In this document: positions 33,893 to 43,098 of the stretch, in pieces
Layout of the letters: each line of letters opens with the position of its first letter
How positions within the stretch are numbered: the stretch's first letter is position 1
Source of the DNA: Gammaproteobacteria bacterium
GTDB taxonomy: Bacteria; Gemmatimonadota; Gemmatimonadetes; Longimicrobiales; Gaopeijiaceae
Direction of reading: 5' to 3'
Assembly: GCA_028820325.1 (NCBI GenBank)
Contig: JAPPJO010000025.1
Span: forward strand, 157,957 to 221,956
Length of the DNA: 64,000 bases
Notes under the pieces: model-generated
What the model was told of the DNA's origin: nothing
What the model saw: only the letters and a program-made list of their open reading frames with translations
The model's database searches: none
Translations under genes and position numbers: made by a program

Positions 33893-36357
33893 CCTCCGCC
33901 CGCCTCCAGCTTCCCGTCCACGAACACCCACCCCGGCAGCACACGGTAGTCGAAGGGATGGCCTTCCAGGATGACGAAGTCCGCGTCCTTGCCCACCTCG
34001 ATGCTGCCGATGCGGTCGTCCATGTCGAGCAGCTCGGCCGCATTGAGCGTCGCCATGCGCAAGGCGTCCACTTCGGGCACGCCGTTGCGGAAGGCCCACG
34101 CCGAGTTGAGGATGGGCTCGCCTCCGAGTCGTCCGATGGGTGACGCGCGACGCGATGCCCCCGGACCGTAGAACGCCACCTTCACCCCCGCCCGGTTCAG
34201 GATCGCCGGTCCTTCCATGCTCCACCCCTCTCCGCCCCCGCGGATGTCGGAAGCGTAGCTCCCGGAGTTGCCCAGAATGACGCCCACGTCGGCCGCGGCC
34301 AGCCGGTCCGCGAGGCGGTGCGCCTCCACGCCGCCGGTGACGACCAGCCGCAGGCCGTAGTCCTCCGCAATGCTCATCGCCTCCTCGATCTCGGCCACCC
34401 GGTCCGCGTGGATCATGGCGGGCACCTCCCCGGCGAGCAGCGGAAGCAGCGCCTCCATGCGCGCGTCGTACTCCCGTGTCTCACCGGTCTGCGCGTAGGC
34501 GTTCGCCGCGTCGAGGGTCTCACGGATCATCGCCGACGCACTCGCGAGCGTGAGCGGCGCCCCGGAGTCGTCCGGCCATTCCCGCAGCGCCGAGGCGGTG
34601 AGCGCGAACACCATGCTGGCGGGCTCGCGGCGCACCATCTCCTCGAAGTCGATGCCCGGCGTCTTGACCACCACCCCGTTGCCACCGGCCAGATTGCGCG
34701 TCCCCGGCGTGACGTGGATGGCGGTCACCCCGATGGTCGTGTTCACGCGGTACGACGGGAACCAGGGGTCGACGGCGTACAGGGCGTTCATCTCCGGCAC
34801 CACCGGCGCGGTGATCTCGTCGTTCTGCACCTGCCACTTGAGGTCGCCGATCCAGTCGTTGGCGAAGGCGCGCGCGATCACGGTGCCCGGCATCACCACC
34901 CGCCCCCCCACATCCATGACCGGCATTCCCTCCGGCGGGACCGCTCCCTCCTCCACCCGGATGAACCGGCCGCCCTCGACCACCAGGGTGGCGTTCTCGA
35001 TCGTGCCGCCGCTCACGGTGAACACATGCGCCCCGGTGATGGCGAAGGCCTCGTCGTCGGCGGTGACCGCGCCGTTCACCGGGCTGAAGGGCCCCACGCT
35101 GCGCGGCCGCTCGGGCTGCAGCACCCGGCCGCGCTCGTACTCGAGTTCCCCATCCACGAACACGCGCTCCACCCGGTCCGCCGTCTGGTCCAGGAAGTGC
35201 CCGTCGAGCAGCACCAGGTCCGCATCTTTCCCCGCCTCGATGCTCCCCACGCGGTCGTCGAGCATCATCGCCCGCGCCCCGTTGATGGTCATCACCTCGA
35301 GCGCCTGCTGGTCGGTCAGGCCGTGGCGCGCCAGGAACGCCCCGTACTCGCGGAAGTCCTTGAAGTGCTGGTTGGACATGTCCGTCTGGATGCTCGCGTA
35401 CACGCCCGCGTCCAACAGGTCCTTCAGCAGGTTGAGGGGCTCGGGGTCGTTGTAGTACTGGACGATCATCATCGGCCCGATCACCGGCACGACCTTCGTC
35501 CCGGCCAGCAGCTCGGTGAGCGGAAAGATCTCCTCCGCGTGCGCCAGCGCCAGCCGGTCGAAGAAGCCGTACTTGCGCGCCAGGCGGAACACCATCATCA
35601 CCTCGCTGGGGTAGTGCGAGTGCGCGTGCACCATCACCTCGCCCCGGAGCACGGCCGCGAAGGCCTCCAGGCGCTCGTCCCGCTCGGGAGCCGGCCCCTC
35701 GCCCGCCGCGTGCGCGTCCTGCTCCGCCACGTACGCCTGCGCGCGCCGGAAGTAGTCGTCAGCGGTGGCGTACCAGCCCATCACCGTCTGCGGCGTCTCC
35801 CCCGGGCGCAGGTTGATGAGCGGGCGCACCGCCATCTTCAGGTCCACGTAGGGCTTGAAGATCATCTCCGGCCCCGGCGTGCTCTTTATCTTCAGCGCCA
35901 CCGACTGGCCACTGGAGATGATGCCGCTCCCGGAACGCGTGATCAGCGAGGTCACCCCCCCGGAGAGGGCCACCTGGATCATGGGGTCCTCCAGGTTCAG
36001 GTGCTCCACGGCCTTCCACTCGGCGGTCACCGGGCCCGGAATACGCGCCCGGTTGGAGCGGTCGAGGGCCATGTGGGCGTGTGCGTCGATCAGCCCCGGG
36101 ATCACGACCTCGGCTTCGTACACGCGCGCGTCGGCGGGAGCGTCCACGGAGGCGCCCACCGCCTCGATGACGCCGTCGCGTATCAGGATCTCGCCGTCCT
36201 GAATCGTGCCGTTGGTAGCGGTGTGGATCGTGCCGGCGCGGATGAGAACCGGTTCGGACTGGGCCAGGACTCCGCCCGGCGAGACGGTCACCGCGCCGGC
36301 CGCCGCACCCGCCGCCAGCACCACCATCAACGAGTTGCGTCTGCCGTTCCACTTCAT
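33889..36357 (-). CDS. Secreted tandem amidohydrolase with degenerate second metal site
   Basis: The 822-residue product has a signal peptide (about 1-33) and two amidohydrolase-like halves. The first half has an intact metal motif, PGLIDAHAHM (His93 and His95), plus HAHSHYPSE, LALAHAEE and SIQTDMSN. It ends with the family tail VGSIEAGKDADLVLLDG. The second half repeats the ends (VGGRVVMPGTVIARAF and IGSIEVGKDADFVILEG), but the HxH is gone: PGTVIARAFAN stands where the metal histidines should be. So one half is probably catalytic and the other structural or regulatory. GGAGGAAGAG precedes ATG 36357. The propeller lipoprotein gene lies 36 nt upstream on the same strand. Confidence 0.9.
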   Translation of the reverse strand: MKWNGRRNSLMVVLAAGAAAGAVTVSPGGVLAQSEPVLIRAGTIHTATNGTIQDGEILIRDGVIEAVGASVDAPADARVYEAEVVIPGLIDAHAHMALDRSNRARIPGPVTAEWKAVEHLNLEDPMIQVALSGGVTSLITRSGSGIISSGQSVALKIKSTPGPEMIFKPYVDLKMAVRPLINLRPGETPQTVMGWYATADDYFRRAQAYVAEQDAHAAGEGPAPERDERLEAFAAVLRGEVMVHAHSHYPSEVMMVFRLARKYGFFDRLALAHAEEIFPLTELLAGTKVVPVIGPMMIVQYYNDPEPLNLLKDLLDAGVYASIQTDMSNQHFKDFREYGAFLARHGLTDQQALEVMTINGARAMMLDDRVGSIEAGKDADLVLLDGHFLDQTADRVERVFVDGELEYERGRVLQPERPRSVGPFSPVNGAVTADDEAFAITGAHVFTVSGGTIENATLVVEGGRFIRVEEGAVPPEGMPVMDVGGRVVMPGTVIARAFANDWIGDLKWQVQNDEITAPVVPEMNALYAVDPWFPSYRVNTTIGVTAIHVTPGTRNLAGGNGVVVKTPGIDFEEMVRREPASMVFALTASALREWPDDSGAPLTLASASAMIRETLDAANAYAQTGETREYDARMEALLPLLAGEVPAMIHADRVAEIEEAMSIAEDYGLRLVVTGGVEAHRLADRLAAADVGVILGNSGSYASDIRGGGEGWSMEGPAILNRAGVKVAFYGPGASRRASPIGRLGGEPILNSAWAFRNGVPEVDALRMATLNAAELLDMDDRIGSIEVGKDADFVILEGHPFDYRVLPGWVFVDGKLEAGGG

Positions 36358-36393
36358 CTCTCTTCCTCCTTCGTCAAGCGAGCCGCCGGGGAC

Positions 36394-38163
36394 TCATCTG
36401 TTCTCGACGCGATCCAGGAATGGCGCGACCTCGAGCAGCACGATGTCGTCGCGCCTCCGCAGCTCGCGCAGGAAGGGACCTTTGTGGCCCGCCCCGTAGG
36501 TCAGCAGAAAGCGAGCTCCTCCGCCCCCGTGCCGGTCGAGTGCGCGCTCGATGTTCGCCCAGTGCGAGGCGTTGATGGCGTCCCAGCCTCCCGGCCCCAG
36601 ATCGGCATCGAACAGACGGGCGTACACCTGCATGCGGATGTCGTATGCGTCGTCGTAGGCATCGGTGTGGATCCAGCGCGGATCGTCCCCGGAGCCGGCG
36701 GCGAGCGCCTCGGCCGAAGCCGCGGCCGCGGCCTGATATTCGGCCCACGCTTCGGCCCGCTCCGGATCCCGCGAATACGCGTCGAGATACGCCGCGCGGA
36801 AATCGGACATCGGCTCCGTCCATCCGGCCGTGGGGATGACCTCGAAGCCCAGCTCGCGCGTCAGCGGGAAGAGCGCTTCCATGTACTCGGGAAAGAGGCG
36901 CACGCGGGGCTCCTCGACGGAGCCCGACGACTGGTACTCGGCCCACGCCTGGTCCCAGCGGTTGGGCGGGATCTCGGTGAGCCAGTAGTCGGGATCGATC
37001 TCGCGCACCAGGTTGCGCACGACTTCGAGGCTGAAGACCTCGCTGGTGGTGTGCCCGCCGTGGATCACCCCCAGGACGACGACTTCGTTGAGATTATCGG
37101 CCGCCTCGCCGGCAACGATAGCTGCTTCGCCGGAGGCCGCCGTGGATGACCGCGCATCCCCTGTTTCCGCGACCGGAACCAGCTCCACCAGCGTTCCGGA
37201 GAGTTCGTTGGCGACGAACACCCGCTCACCGTCCGGGTGCGCCCTCAGCACGATCGGCTGCTCCCCCACCTCGATGGTCTGCACGACCGCCCGTGCCTCC
37301 ATGTCCACCACCGAGACCGTGCTGCCGCCGGCATTGTTCACCAGGGCGTAGCGGCCGCCGCCCGGCACGACCACCGAGAAGGGCCGCGGTCCGAGGCCCG
37401 GGACCCGGCCGGTGACCGCAAACGAAGCCGAATTCACGAACACCAGCTCGTCCGAGCCGCCGCACGCCACGACGTAGGTGACCTGATCGGGCGTGAGGGC
37501 GCCCCCGGGCGGACCCGGACACGCGTCAACCGTGGCGTCCGTCTCCATGTTGAGCAGATCGATCACGGACACCGTGCCGCCGTCCAGGTTGGGCACGAAG
37601 GCGTGCGACCCGTCCCACATCACGTCGGCCGGGTAGGGCCGGTCGCCGGTCGCGTGAGACCGCACCGGCACCCCGGTCTCCGTGTCCACGACCCACAGCA
37701 GGTCCGCGAACTCGGACGTGATCCAGGTCTCGCCCCGGACCTCGCCCGGTGAGAACAGAGACGGACCCGAGCCGACATTCCATACCGCCCCCGGCACGAC
37801 TGCACCGTCAGGATCGAGTTTGATGAGGGTGGAGTCCCGGAACTGGCTGACCAGCCAGCCGTCGCCAACCCGCACGAGGTCGAGGGGCGTGTCCCCCGCC
37901 TCCCAGCGTGCGACCACCGAGCGGGCCGCGAGATCCACGACCCCGATCTGCCCGTCCCCGCTCAGCGCAACGTATGCGGTGTCGCCGTCCCCGCTGAAGC
38001 GGATGCCGTGCGGGGCCGCGCCCACCTCGATGGTGGCTCCGATGCCGTAGGGTCCCCGGGATTCGCCCGCCGGGTCGGGCTCGCCGCACGCCGACACGAC
38101 AGCCCACAGCGCCGCCAGCGCCAACGGGCTGCGAACACGGTTCCAGGTCATGCGTGATCCCAT
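36394..38163 (-). CDS. Beta-propeller lipoprotein fused to an uncharacterised GumN/DUF5694-like C-terminal domain
   Basis: The 589-residue product has a lipobox with Cys26 (WAVVSACGEP). A YncE-like seven-bladed propeller (about 42-330) has repeated units such as GTVSVIDLLNMETDA and STVSVVDMEARAV. After an Ala/Gly/Ser linker (about 330-358), a second domain begins with VVVLGVIHGGH and ends in LTYGAGHKGPFLREL. Its His-rich start and GAGH end resemble the TraB/GumN/DUF5694 group, which includes putative metallopeptidases. The fusion is unusual. GGAG lies upstream of ATG 38163; ATG 38151 is an alternative. It is upstream of the tandem amidohydrolase, 36 nt apart, so they probably form an operon. 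Confidence 0.75.
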   Translation of the reverse strand: MGSRMTWNRVRSPLALAALWAVVSACGEPDPAGESRGPYGIGATIEVGAAPHGIRFSGDGDTAYVALSGDGQIGVVDLAARSVVARWEAGDTPLDLVRVGDGWLVSQFRDSTLIKLDPDGAVVPGAVWNVGSGPSLFSPGEVRGETWITSEFADLLWVVDTETGVPVRSHATGDRPYPADVMWDGSHAFVPNLDGGTVSVIDLLNMETDATVDACPGPPGGALTPDQVTYVVACGGSDELVFVNSASFAVTGRVPGLGPRPFSVVVPGGGRYALVNNAGGSTVSVVDMEARAVVQTIEVGEQPIVLRAHPDGERVFVANELSGTLVELVPVAETGDARSSTAASGEAAIVAGEAADNLNEVVVLGVIHGGHTTSEVFSLEVVRNLVREIDPDYWLTEIPPNRWDQAWAEYQSSGSVEEPRVRLFPEYMEALFPLTRELGFEVIPTAGWTEPMSDFRAAYLDAYSRDPERAEAWAEYQAAAAASAEALAAGSGDDPRWIHTDAYDDAYDIRMQVYARLFDADLGPGGWDAINASHWANIERALDRHGGGGARFLLTYGAGHKGPFLRELRRRDDIVLLEVAPFLDRVENR

Positions 38164-38251
38164 GCCAACTCCGAGCTTGCGAAACAGGCGTTCAAAGTGT
38201 GGAGTATTGGGCCTGAGCGCACCCGACGACCCTCAACCCGGGCACCCTCCC

Positions 38252-38986
38252 ATGTCATCGTCCCGCCACGACCTCCATCTGCACGAACAGCTTCTGCTCC
38301 TGGTGCTCCGCGACCGCAAGGGCACCGTGGACTATCGAGCCGGCTTCTACAATCTCGCCATGGGCGGAGCCGTCCTCGCCGAACTCGCGCTTGCTGGCGT
38401 CATTCGCATCGAGGAAAGCAAGAAGGCGTTCGTCGAGGCCGCGCCGGTAACCGGCCGCCCCCGGGACGAGATCATGGCCGAAGCGCTGGAGCGGGTTCGC
38501 AATTCGAAGAGACGTCGACGCGCATCTTCCTGGGTATCGACCTTCGGCAACCTCAAGCGGCTCCGGCACCGCACCGCCCTCGGCCTCTGCCGCCGGGGCA
38601 TCCTGCGCACGAAGGAGTCGCAGATCCTGCTCGTCTTCAGGCGCAAACTCTATCCCACCATCGACCCGGGACCCGAGCGCAAGCTCATCGCCGGCCTGCG
38701 GGACGCCATCATGGGCGATGGCGACATCGAAGCCGGACTGGGCGTCGTGCTCTCCCTGGCGCACGCCACCGGTTCGCTCCGCATCCATTTCGAGCGCAAG
38801 GAACTCAAGGAGCGCAAAGCGCGGCTGAAAGCCATCAGCGCCGGGGAGCCCTTCACCGCGGGAGCCGGTCACCCCGCCATTGCCGCTCAGAAGGCAGTCA
38901 AGGCGGCAGTTGCGGCGTCCCAGGCGGCGGTGGCCGCCACTCAGGCCGCCGTCGTGGCCAGCATCGCCGCCTCCTCGTCCAGCTGA
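38252..38986 (+). CDS. GPP34/GOLPH3-like protein with alanine-rich tail
   Basis: The 244-residue product resembles the GOLPH3/Vps74 (GPP34) fold. The helical start LHLHEQLLLLVLRDRKGTV is followed by GAVLAELALAGVIRIEE, a basic central stretch and YPTIDPGPERKLIAGLRDAI. In eukaryotes the fold binds phosphoinositides; bacterial members are uncharacterised but probably bind membranes. Residues from about 205 on are almost pure Ala with periodic Val, Gln and Ser (AAVAASQAAVAATQAAVVAS), which should form a long amphipathic helix. ATG 38252 fits the fold; no strong ribosome binding site is seen. Confidence 0.82.
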   Translation: MSSSRHDLHLHEQLLLLVLRDRKGTVDYRAGFYNLAMGGAVLAELALAGVIRIEESKKAFVEAAPVTGRPRDEIMAEALERVRNSKRRRRASSWVSTFGNLKRLRHRTALGLCRRGILRTKESQILLVFRRKLYPTIDPGPERKLIAGLRDAIMGDGDIEAGLGVVLSLAHATGSLRIHFERKELKERKARLKAISAGEPFTAGAGHPAIAAQKAVKAAVAASQAAVAATQAAVVASIAASSSS

Positions 38987-39070
38987 CCTCGTCCGTCCGA
39001 CCGATCACCCAACGCCCGAGGGCGCCGCGCGCTCAGCGGCAGACGGGCGGCACGCGCTGAAGAGCCGACC

Positions 39071-40090
39071 TCACGCGGGCTGCAACGCCTTCAGATCCCG
39101 GAACCGGATCAGCCGGCGGCTGTCCTCGTCCCACAGCGCCAGGTTGATGAGCTTCAGGGTGTCCCGAACGCGGACCTCGCGCACCACGTGGAACTCCTCG
39201 TTCTCCTCGTGCGCGCGCTGGAGCTTGTAGTTGGGGATGCGCATGCTCATGTGGTGCACGTGGTGGAAGCCGATGTTCGCCGACAGCCACCGGAGCGGGG
39301 CGGGAAGCACGAGATACGAGCTTCCGTAGAGCGACGCATCGTAGTAGTCCCACTCCTCGTGCCTGTCCCAGTAGGTCTGCTCGAACTGGTGCTGCACGTA
39401 GAACATCCAGACGCCGGCCGTAGTGGCGAAGAGCTGAACCGGCGCGTGGGTCAGCAGAAAGCGCTGGTATCCGATGGTCTCTCCCATCAGAAGCACCACG
39501 GCCACCAGTACCAGGTTCGTCCAGAAGACCCCGCGCCACGCCTGCTTCCATCGCGCCGGCACATCCCACGGAAACCGGTGCTTGATGAGGAAGATGAACA
39601 GGGGGCCCAGTACGAAGAGCACGAACGGATGCCGGTACAGCCGGTAGCGCAGACGGCGATACCAGGGCCACGCCAGGTACTCGCGCACGGTGAAGGTGTC
39701 GATGTCGCCGAAGCCGCGGAAATCGAGATCCCCCGAATGCGCGTGATGGTACGCGTGCGTGCGCTTCCAGTAGTCGTACGGGGTCAGGAGCAGGACCCCG
39801 ATGCAGCGCCCCAACCACTGGCGCGCCGCGTGCGAGCGGAAGAAGGACCCGTGCCCGCAGTCGTGCTGGATCATGAAGAGGCGCATCATGAACCCGGCGG
39901 TGGGCATCGCGAGCAGGACGGTCAGCCAGTAGCTCACCTCCAGGCTGCGCAGGGTCGCGTACCAGAGCACCACGAAGGGGATCGCCGAGGTGAGCAGCTG
40001 GCGAACGCTGGCGCCGGTGTCCGGCCCCCAGTAGGGCTTGAGGATGGCGTTCCAGCGGGCGACCTTCTCGCGGTCGGGGGCGGGGGTCAT
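39071..40090 (-). CDS. Membrane fatty acid desaturase
   Basis: The 339-residue product has the three histidine boxes of the membrane di-iron desaturases: HDCGH (76-80), HAYHHAH (112-118) and HHVHH (276-280). It also has four to six membrane segments. These enzymes introduce double bonds into acyl chains using O2. All iron ligands appear present, so it should be active; the position specificity cannot be told. It lies 82 nt downstream of the amidase gene on the same strand, but a functional link is not clear. Confidence 0.93.
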   Translation of the reverse strand: MTPAPDREKVARWNAILKPYWGPDTGASVRQLLTSAIPFVVLWYATLRSLEVSYWLTVLLAMPTAGFMMRLFMIQHDCGHGSFFRSHAARQWLGRCIGVLLLTPYDYWKRTHAYHHAHSGDLDFRGFGDIDTFTVREYLAWPWYRRLRYRLYRHPFVLFVLGPLFIFLIKHRFPWDVPARWKQAWRGVFWTNLVLVAVVLLMGETIGYQRFLLTHAPVQLFATTAGVWMFYVQHQFEQTYWDRHEEWDYYDASLYGSSYLVLPAPLRWLSANIGFHHVHHMSMRIPNYKLQRAHEENEEFHVVREVRVRDTLKLINLALWDEDSRRLIRFRDLKALQPA

Positions 40091-40172
40091 GGGTTGCCTC
40101 TTGCGTCGAGCCGGGTCACTCGACGGAGTCGAGTTCGCGTGGGCTGGTGAATGAGGGGGAGGATCGCCGCGC

Positions 40173-41774
40173 TCAGCGCCGGATCGCCTCCCCGGGAAGC
40201 GCCGGCGCGTGCACCGGATCGCGGCGCACCTTCGTCGCCTGCTCGAAGGCGTAGCCCAGGGCGAACAGCCGGCCCTCGCTGAAGGGCCGGCCGAAGAACG
40301 AGATCCCGACGGGCAGGCGATTGCTCGTGTAGCCGGCCGGCACGATCAGGTCGGGAAGCCCGCTCAGGTTGGCCAGGTTGGTCGCGGACGGCGAAGGGTT
40401 GGGAGACGAGGAACCCCGGTAGACCCCCGCCTGTCCGGGCCGGGTCGGCGAAGTGGGATAGACGATGGCGTCGAGGTCGTTCGCGTCCAGCAGCCCCTCC
40501 AGGTTGGCGCGCACCAGCGGCAGGCCGTGGTCGTACATGGCCCTGTACAGGTAGTCGTCCGGAGTGCCGGTGTTCAGCTCCTGCTCGAAGAGGGTCCAGC
40601 GCGTGGGGTTGGGGACACCGCCCTCGGGCGGAGCCGCGAGGATCTTCGTGGCACGCTCGATCATCTCCTCGAGCGTGCGCGGATATCCCGGCGCCAGGTC
40701 GGCGAGGTACGCCTCGATCTGCGGCTTGAACTCGCGCCAGCGGATGGTCTGGTAGTACTGCGCCTTGGCCTCGAGCAGCCACGGCGGGTAGCGCACGTCC
40801 ACCACCGTCGCCCCGGCTGCGCGCATGGCATCGAGCCCAGCCTCGATGATCCAGTCGACCTCGTCGTCGTAGCCCAGAAAGTCGCGCGCGACGCCGATGC
40901 GTGCGCCATCCAGCGCGTCCGCGTCCAGGAATGCGGTGTAGTCGGTCTCGTAGCGCCCCTCGCTGGCCAGCGTCGCCTCGTCGGCGGGGTCCACGCCGAC
41001 CATCACGTTCATCATCGCCGCGACGTCGTAGACGTGGCGGGCCATGGGGCCGGCCGTGTCGAAGGAGAGCGCGAGCGGCACGATGCCGTCCCGGCTGAGC
41101 AGCCCGTGTGTGGGCTTGAGCCCGGCGATGCCGTTGGCGGTGGAAGGGCCGCGCACCGAGCCTCCGGTGTCGGTGCCGATCCCGAGCTGCCCGTAGGACG
41201 CAGCGATGGCCACGCCGGTGCCGCCGGAGGAACCGGACGGGTTGCGGGTAAGGTCGTGCGGGTTCCGCATGGGCCCGTCGATGGAGCTGAGCTGCACGCC
41301 CGACGCGAACTCGCTCATGTTGAGCTTGGCCAGGATGATGGCTCCCGCCTCCCGGAGCTTGCGCACGATGAACGCGTCGTCGGGCGGAATCGAACCCTTC
41401 AGCAGGAGCGACCCCGCGGTCGTGGGCATGTCGTCCGTGTCGACGTTGTCCTTGAGCAACACCGGGATGCCGTGCAGCAGCGACCGGGGGCCCCGGGTGC
41501 GTCGTTCCTCGTCCAGGGCCCGCGCCCTCTCGAGCGCACGCGGGTTGAGCGTAAGGACGGCGTTGAGCATCGGCCCCTGGTCGTCGTAGGCCTCGATGCG
41601 CGCCAGGTAGAGTTCGACCAGCCCCTCGGCGGTGAGCGAACCCGCGTCGAAGGCCGCGTTGATGTCCGCGATGGTGGCTTCGGAAAGCGGGAGCGACTGG
41701 GCTCCCGCACCGGCGGGCAGAACGGTGGCGGCCAAACAGAAGACGAGCGCGCGACGGACGGAAAGACGTGTCAT
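40173..41774 (-). CDS. Secreted amidase (amidase signature family)
   Basis: The 533-residue product has a signal peptide (about 1-26, ending AGAGAQS) and the amidase signature. Catalytic Lys108 lies in PVLLKDNVDT, the cis-Ser region is GSSGG (about 181-185) and the nucleophile is Ser206 in GTDTGGSVRGPS. The Ser-Ser-Lys triad is complete. Family members hydrolyse amides such as fatty acid amides or peptide amides; the periplasmic location suggests scavenging. ATG 41774 lies 5 nt after the stop of the TonB-plug protein gene, so the two are co-transcribed. Confidence 0.92.
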   Translation of the reverse strand: MTRLSVRRALVFCLAATVLPAGAGAQSLPLSEATIADINAAFDAGSLTAEGLVELYLARIEAYDDQGPMLNAVLTLNPRALERARALDEERRTRGPRSLLHGIPVLLKDNVDTDDMPTTAGSLLLKGSIPPDDAFIVRKLREAGAIILAKLNMSEFASGVQLSSIDGPMRNPHDLTRNPSGSSGGTGVAIAASYGQLGIGTDTGGSVRGPSTANGIAGLKPTHGLLSRDGIVPLALSFDTAGPMARHVYDVAAMMNVMVGVDPADEATLASEGRYETDYTAFLDADALDGARIGVARDFLGYDDEVDWIIEAGLDAMRAAGATVVDVRYPPWLLEAKAQYYQTIRWREFKPQIEAYLADLAPGYPRTLEEMIERATKILAAPPEGGVPNPTRWTLFEQELNTGTPDDYLYRAMYDHGLPLVRANLEGLLDANDLDAIVYPTSPTRPGQAGVYRGSSSPNPSPSATNLANLSGLPDLIVPAGYTSNRLPVGISFFGRPFSEGRLFALGYAFEQATKVRRDPVHAPALPGEAIRR

Positions 41775-41779
41775 GGGCC

Positions 41780-43033
41780 TTAGCGCAGGGACCGGAAGAA
41801 GCGGTCGGAAATGGTCAGCAGCAACGGCGTGCCCACCGTCATCGTGAGCAGTCCCCCGATCCGGAGGCCGTTGTTCCTGTATTCCGGATCCTCGCCGTGC
41901 ATCAGCATCACGTATCCGGCGGTGGTCGAGATCAGTCCGGCCATGGCGACGTGAAAGATGCGGCCACGCGATCGCCTCGTGCTTCCGGATCGCGTCGCGG
42001 CGATGCCGCCGACGGCGCCGGGCAGGCTTAGCGCAAACACGCCGGTCCCCATCGTGGTCAGAGCTCCACACTGGGTGTCGAACCGCGTGCCCTGGTCGGT
42101 GGCTACGGTCCCCACGCACTGCCTCAGGGCCAGGTAGCCGAGCCCCACGCCCAGGGCGTTGGCAAGGATCGTGTTCCCGAACACTTTCGCGGACGGGTGC
42201 GGCTCCTCCTCGAGCGACCAGTCCCAGCCTCGCGTCGGAGAGGTACGGAACGGGTTTTGCCGCTCCGGAAGGCTCGGCACCCGCGACTCGATCAGCAGCG
42301 CGCCTCTCGCCCCCCGGTCGCCGAAGCGGACGACTGCCTCCAGGGGCGAAAGAACCTCCACCCGATCGATATCGTCCAGCGAGAGGCTCGCGTAGATCTG
42401 TCCGGGCTCCGCCACCGCGACTCCGTCCAGGTAGACGGCGACCTCGTCGCAGACGCCGGCTCCGCTGCCCCGGTACTCCACGCACAGGTCGTCGCCGGGC
42501 CGGATGCCGCCGCGCACTCGTATGCCGGACACGCCGCCGCGCAGCAGGTCCCCGAGGTGCTGGCCGGTCTGAGCCGCCTGCTCGATTTCCTCGGCGGGAA
42601 TTTCATTGACGCTGAACCCGGAGGTAAGGCGGCGGCGCTCGACCTCGCTCAGCGCCTCCACGACGAGGGGCTGGAACTGAATGGCGCGCGGCGACATGTA
42701 CGCCTCGATCCTCAGGTCCCTGCCCGTCTCCACGCCCACGTGCTGCGCGTACTCGCCGTAGGCGATGTGCTCCATGACCACCACGCGCTCGCCCACGGGG
42801 ACATCGTCGATGAGAAAGGTGCCGCTCGGGCCCGAGATGTCCTGCAGGACTCCGTCCGGGACGGTAATGCGGACCACCACCCCTGCCACCGGCTGGAAGG
42901 TGTCCTGGTCGAGAATGCGGCCGAACACGCTGCCCGTTGCTTCCGCCTCCCCCGCCTCCTGGGCTTCGGCCATCGCTGGTAGCAGCACCGGGAGAAGTAT
43001 GAGCGCGCTACGGAGCCATCTCACTGGATTCAC
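41780..43033 (-). CDS. Carboxypeptidase-regulatory-like and TonB-plug domain protein without beta-barrel
   Basis: The 417-residue product has a signal peptide (ending PAMAEAQE) and a CarboxypepD_reg-like beta domain (about 35-120, GSVFGRILDQDTFQPVAGVVV). A TonB-receptor plug-like domain follows (about 140-260), with YLDGVAVAEPGQIYASLSL and DIDRVEVLSPLEAVVRFG. Where a receptor would have a ~600-residue barrel, it has only ~150 residues with a few hydrophobic segments. It is thus a short plug protein, not a transporter. GTG 43033 is chosen because GGGAGGGG precedes it and it starts the signal peptide. The amidase gene follows after 5 nt. Confidence 0.78.
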   Translation of the reverse strand: MNPVRWLRSALILLPVLLPAMAEAQEAGEAEATGSVFGRILDQDTFQPVAGVVVRITVPDGVLQDISGPSGTFLIDDVPVGERVVVMEHIAYGEYAQHVGVETGRDLRIEAYMSPRAIQFQPLVVEALSEVERRRLTSGFSVNEIPAEEIEQAAQTGQHLGDLLRGGVSGIRVRGGIRPGDDLCVEYRGSGAGVCDEVAVYLDGVAVAEPGQIYASLSLDDIDRVEVLSPLEAVVRFGDRGARGALLIESRVPSLPERQNPFRTSPTRGWDWSLEEEPHPSAKVFGNTILANALGVGLGYLALRQCVGTVATDQGTRFDTQCGALTTMGTGVFALSLPGAVGGIAATRSGSTRRSRGRIFHVAMAGLISTTAGYVMLMHGEDPEYRNNGLRIGGLLTMTVGTPLLLTISDRFFRSLR

Positions 43034-43098
43034 TACCCCTCCCGTGGGCCGTGGCGGTGGAATCCGCCGCCGGGGAATGTACGGCCCCTGCCCTGCCC

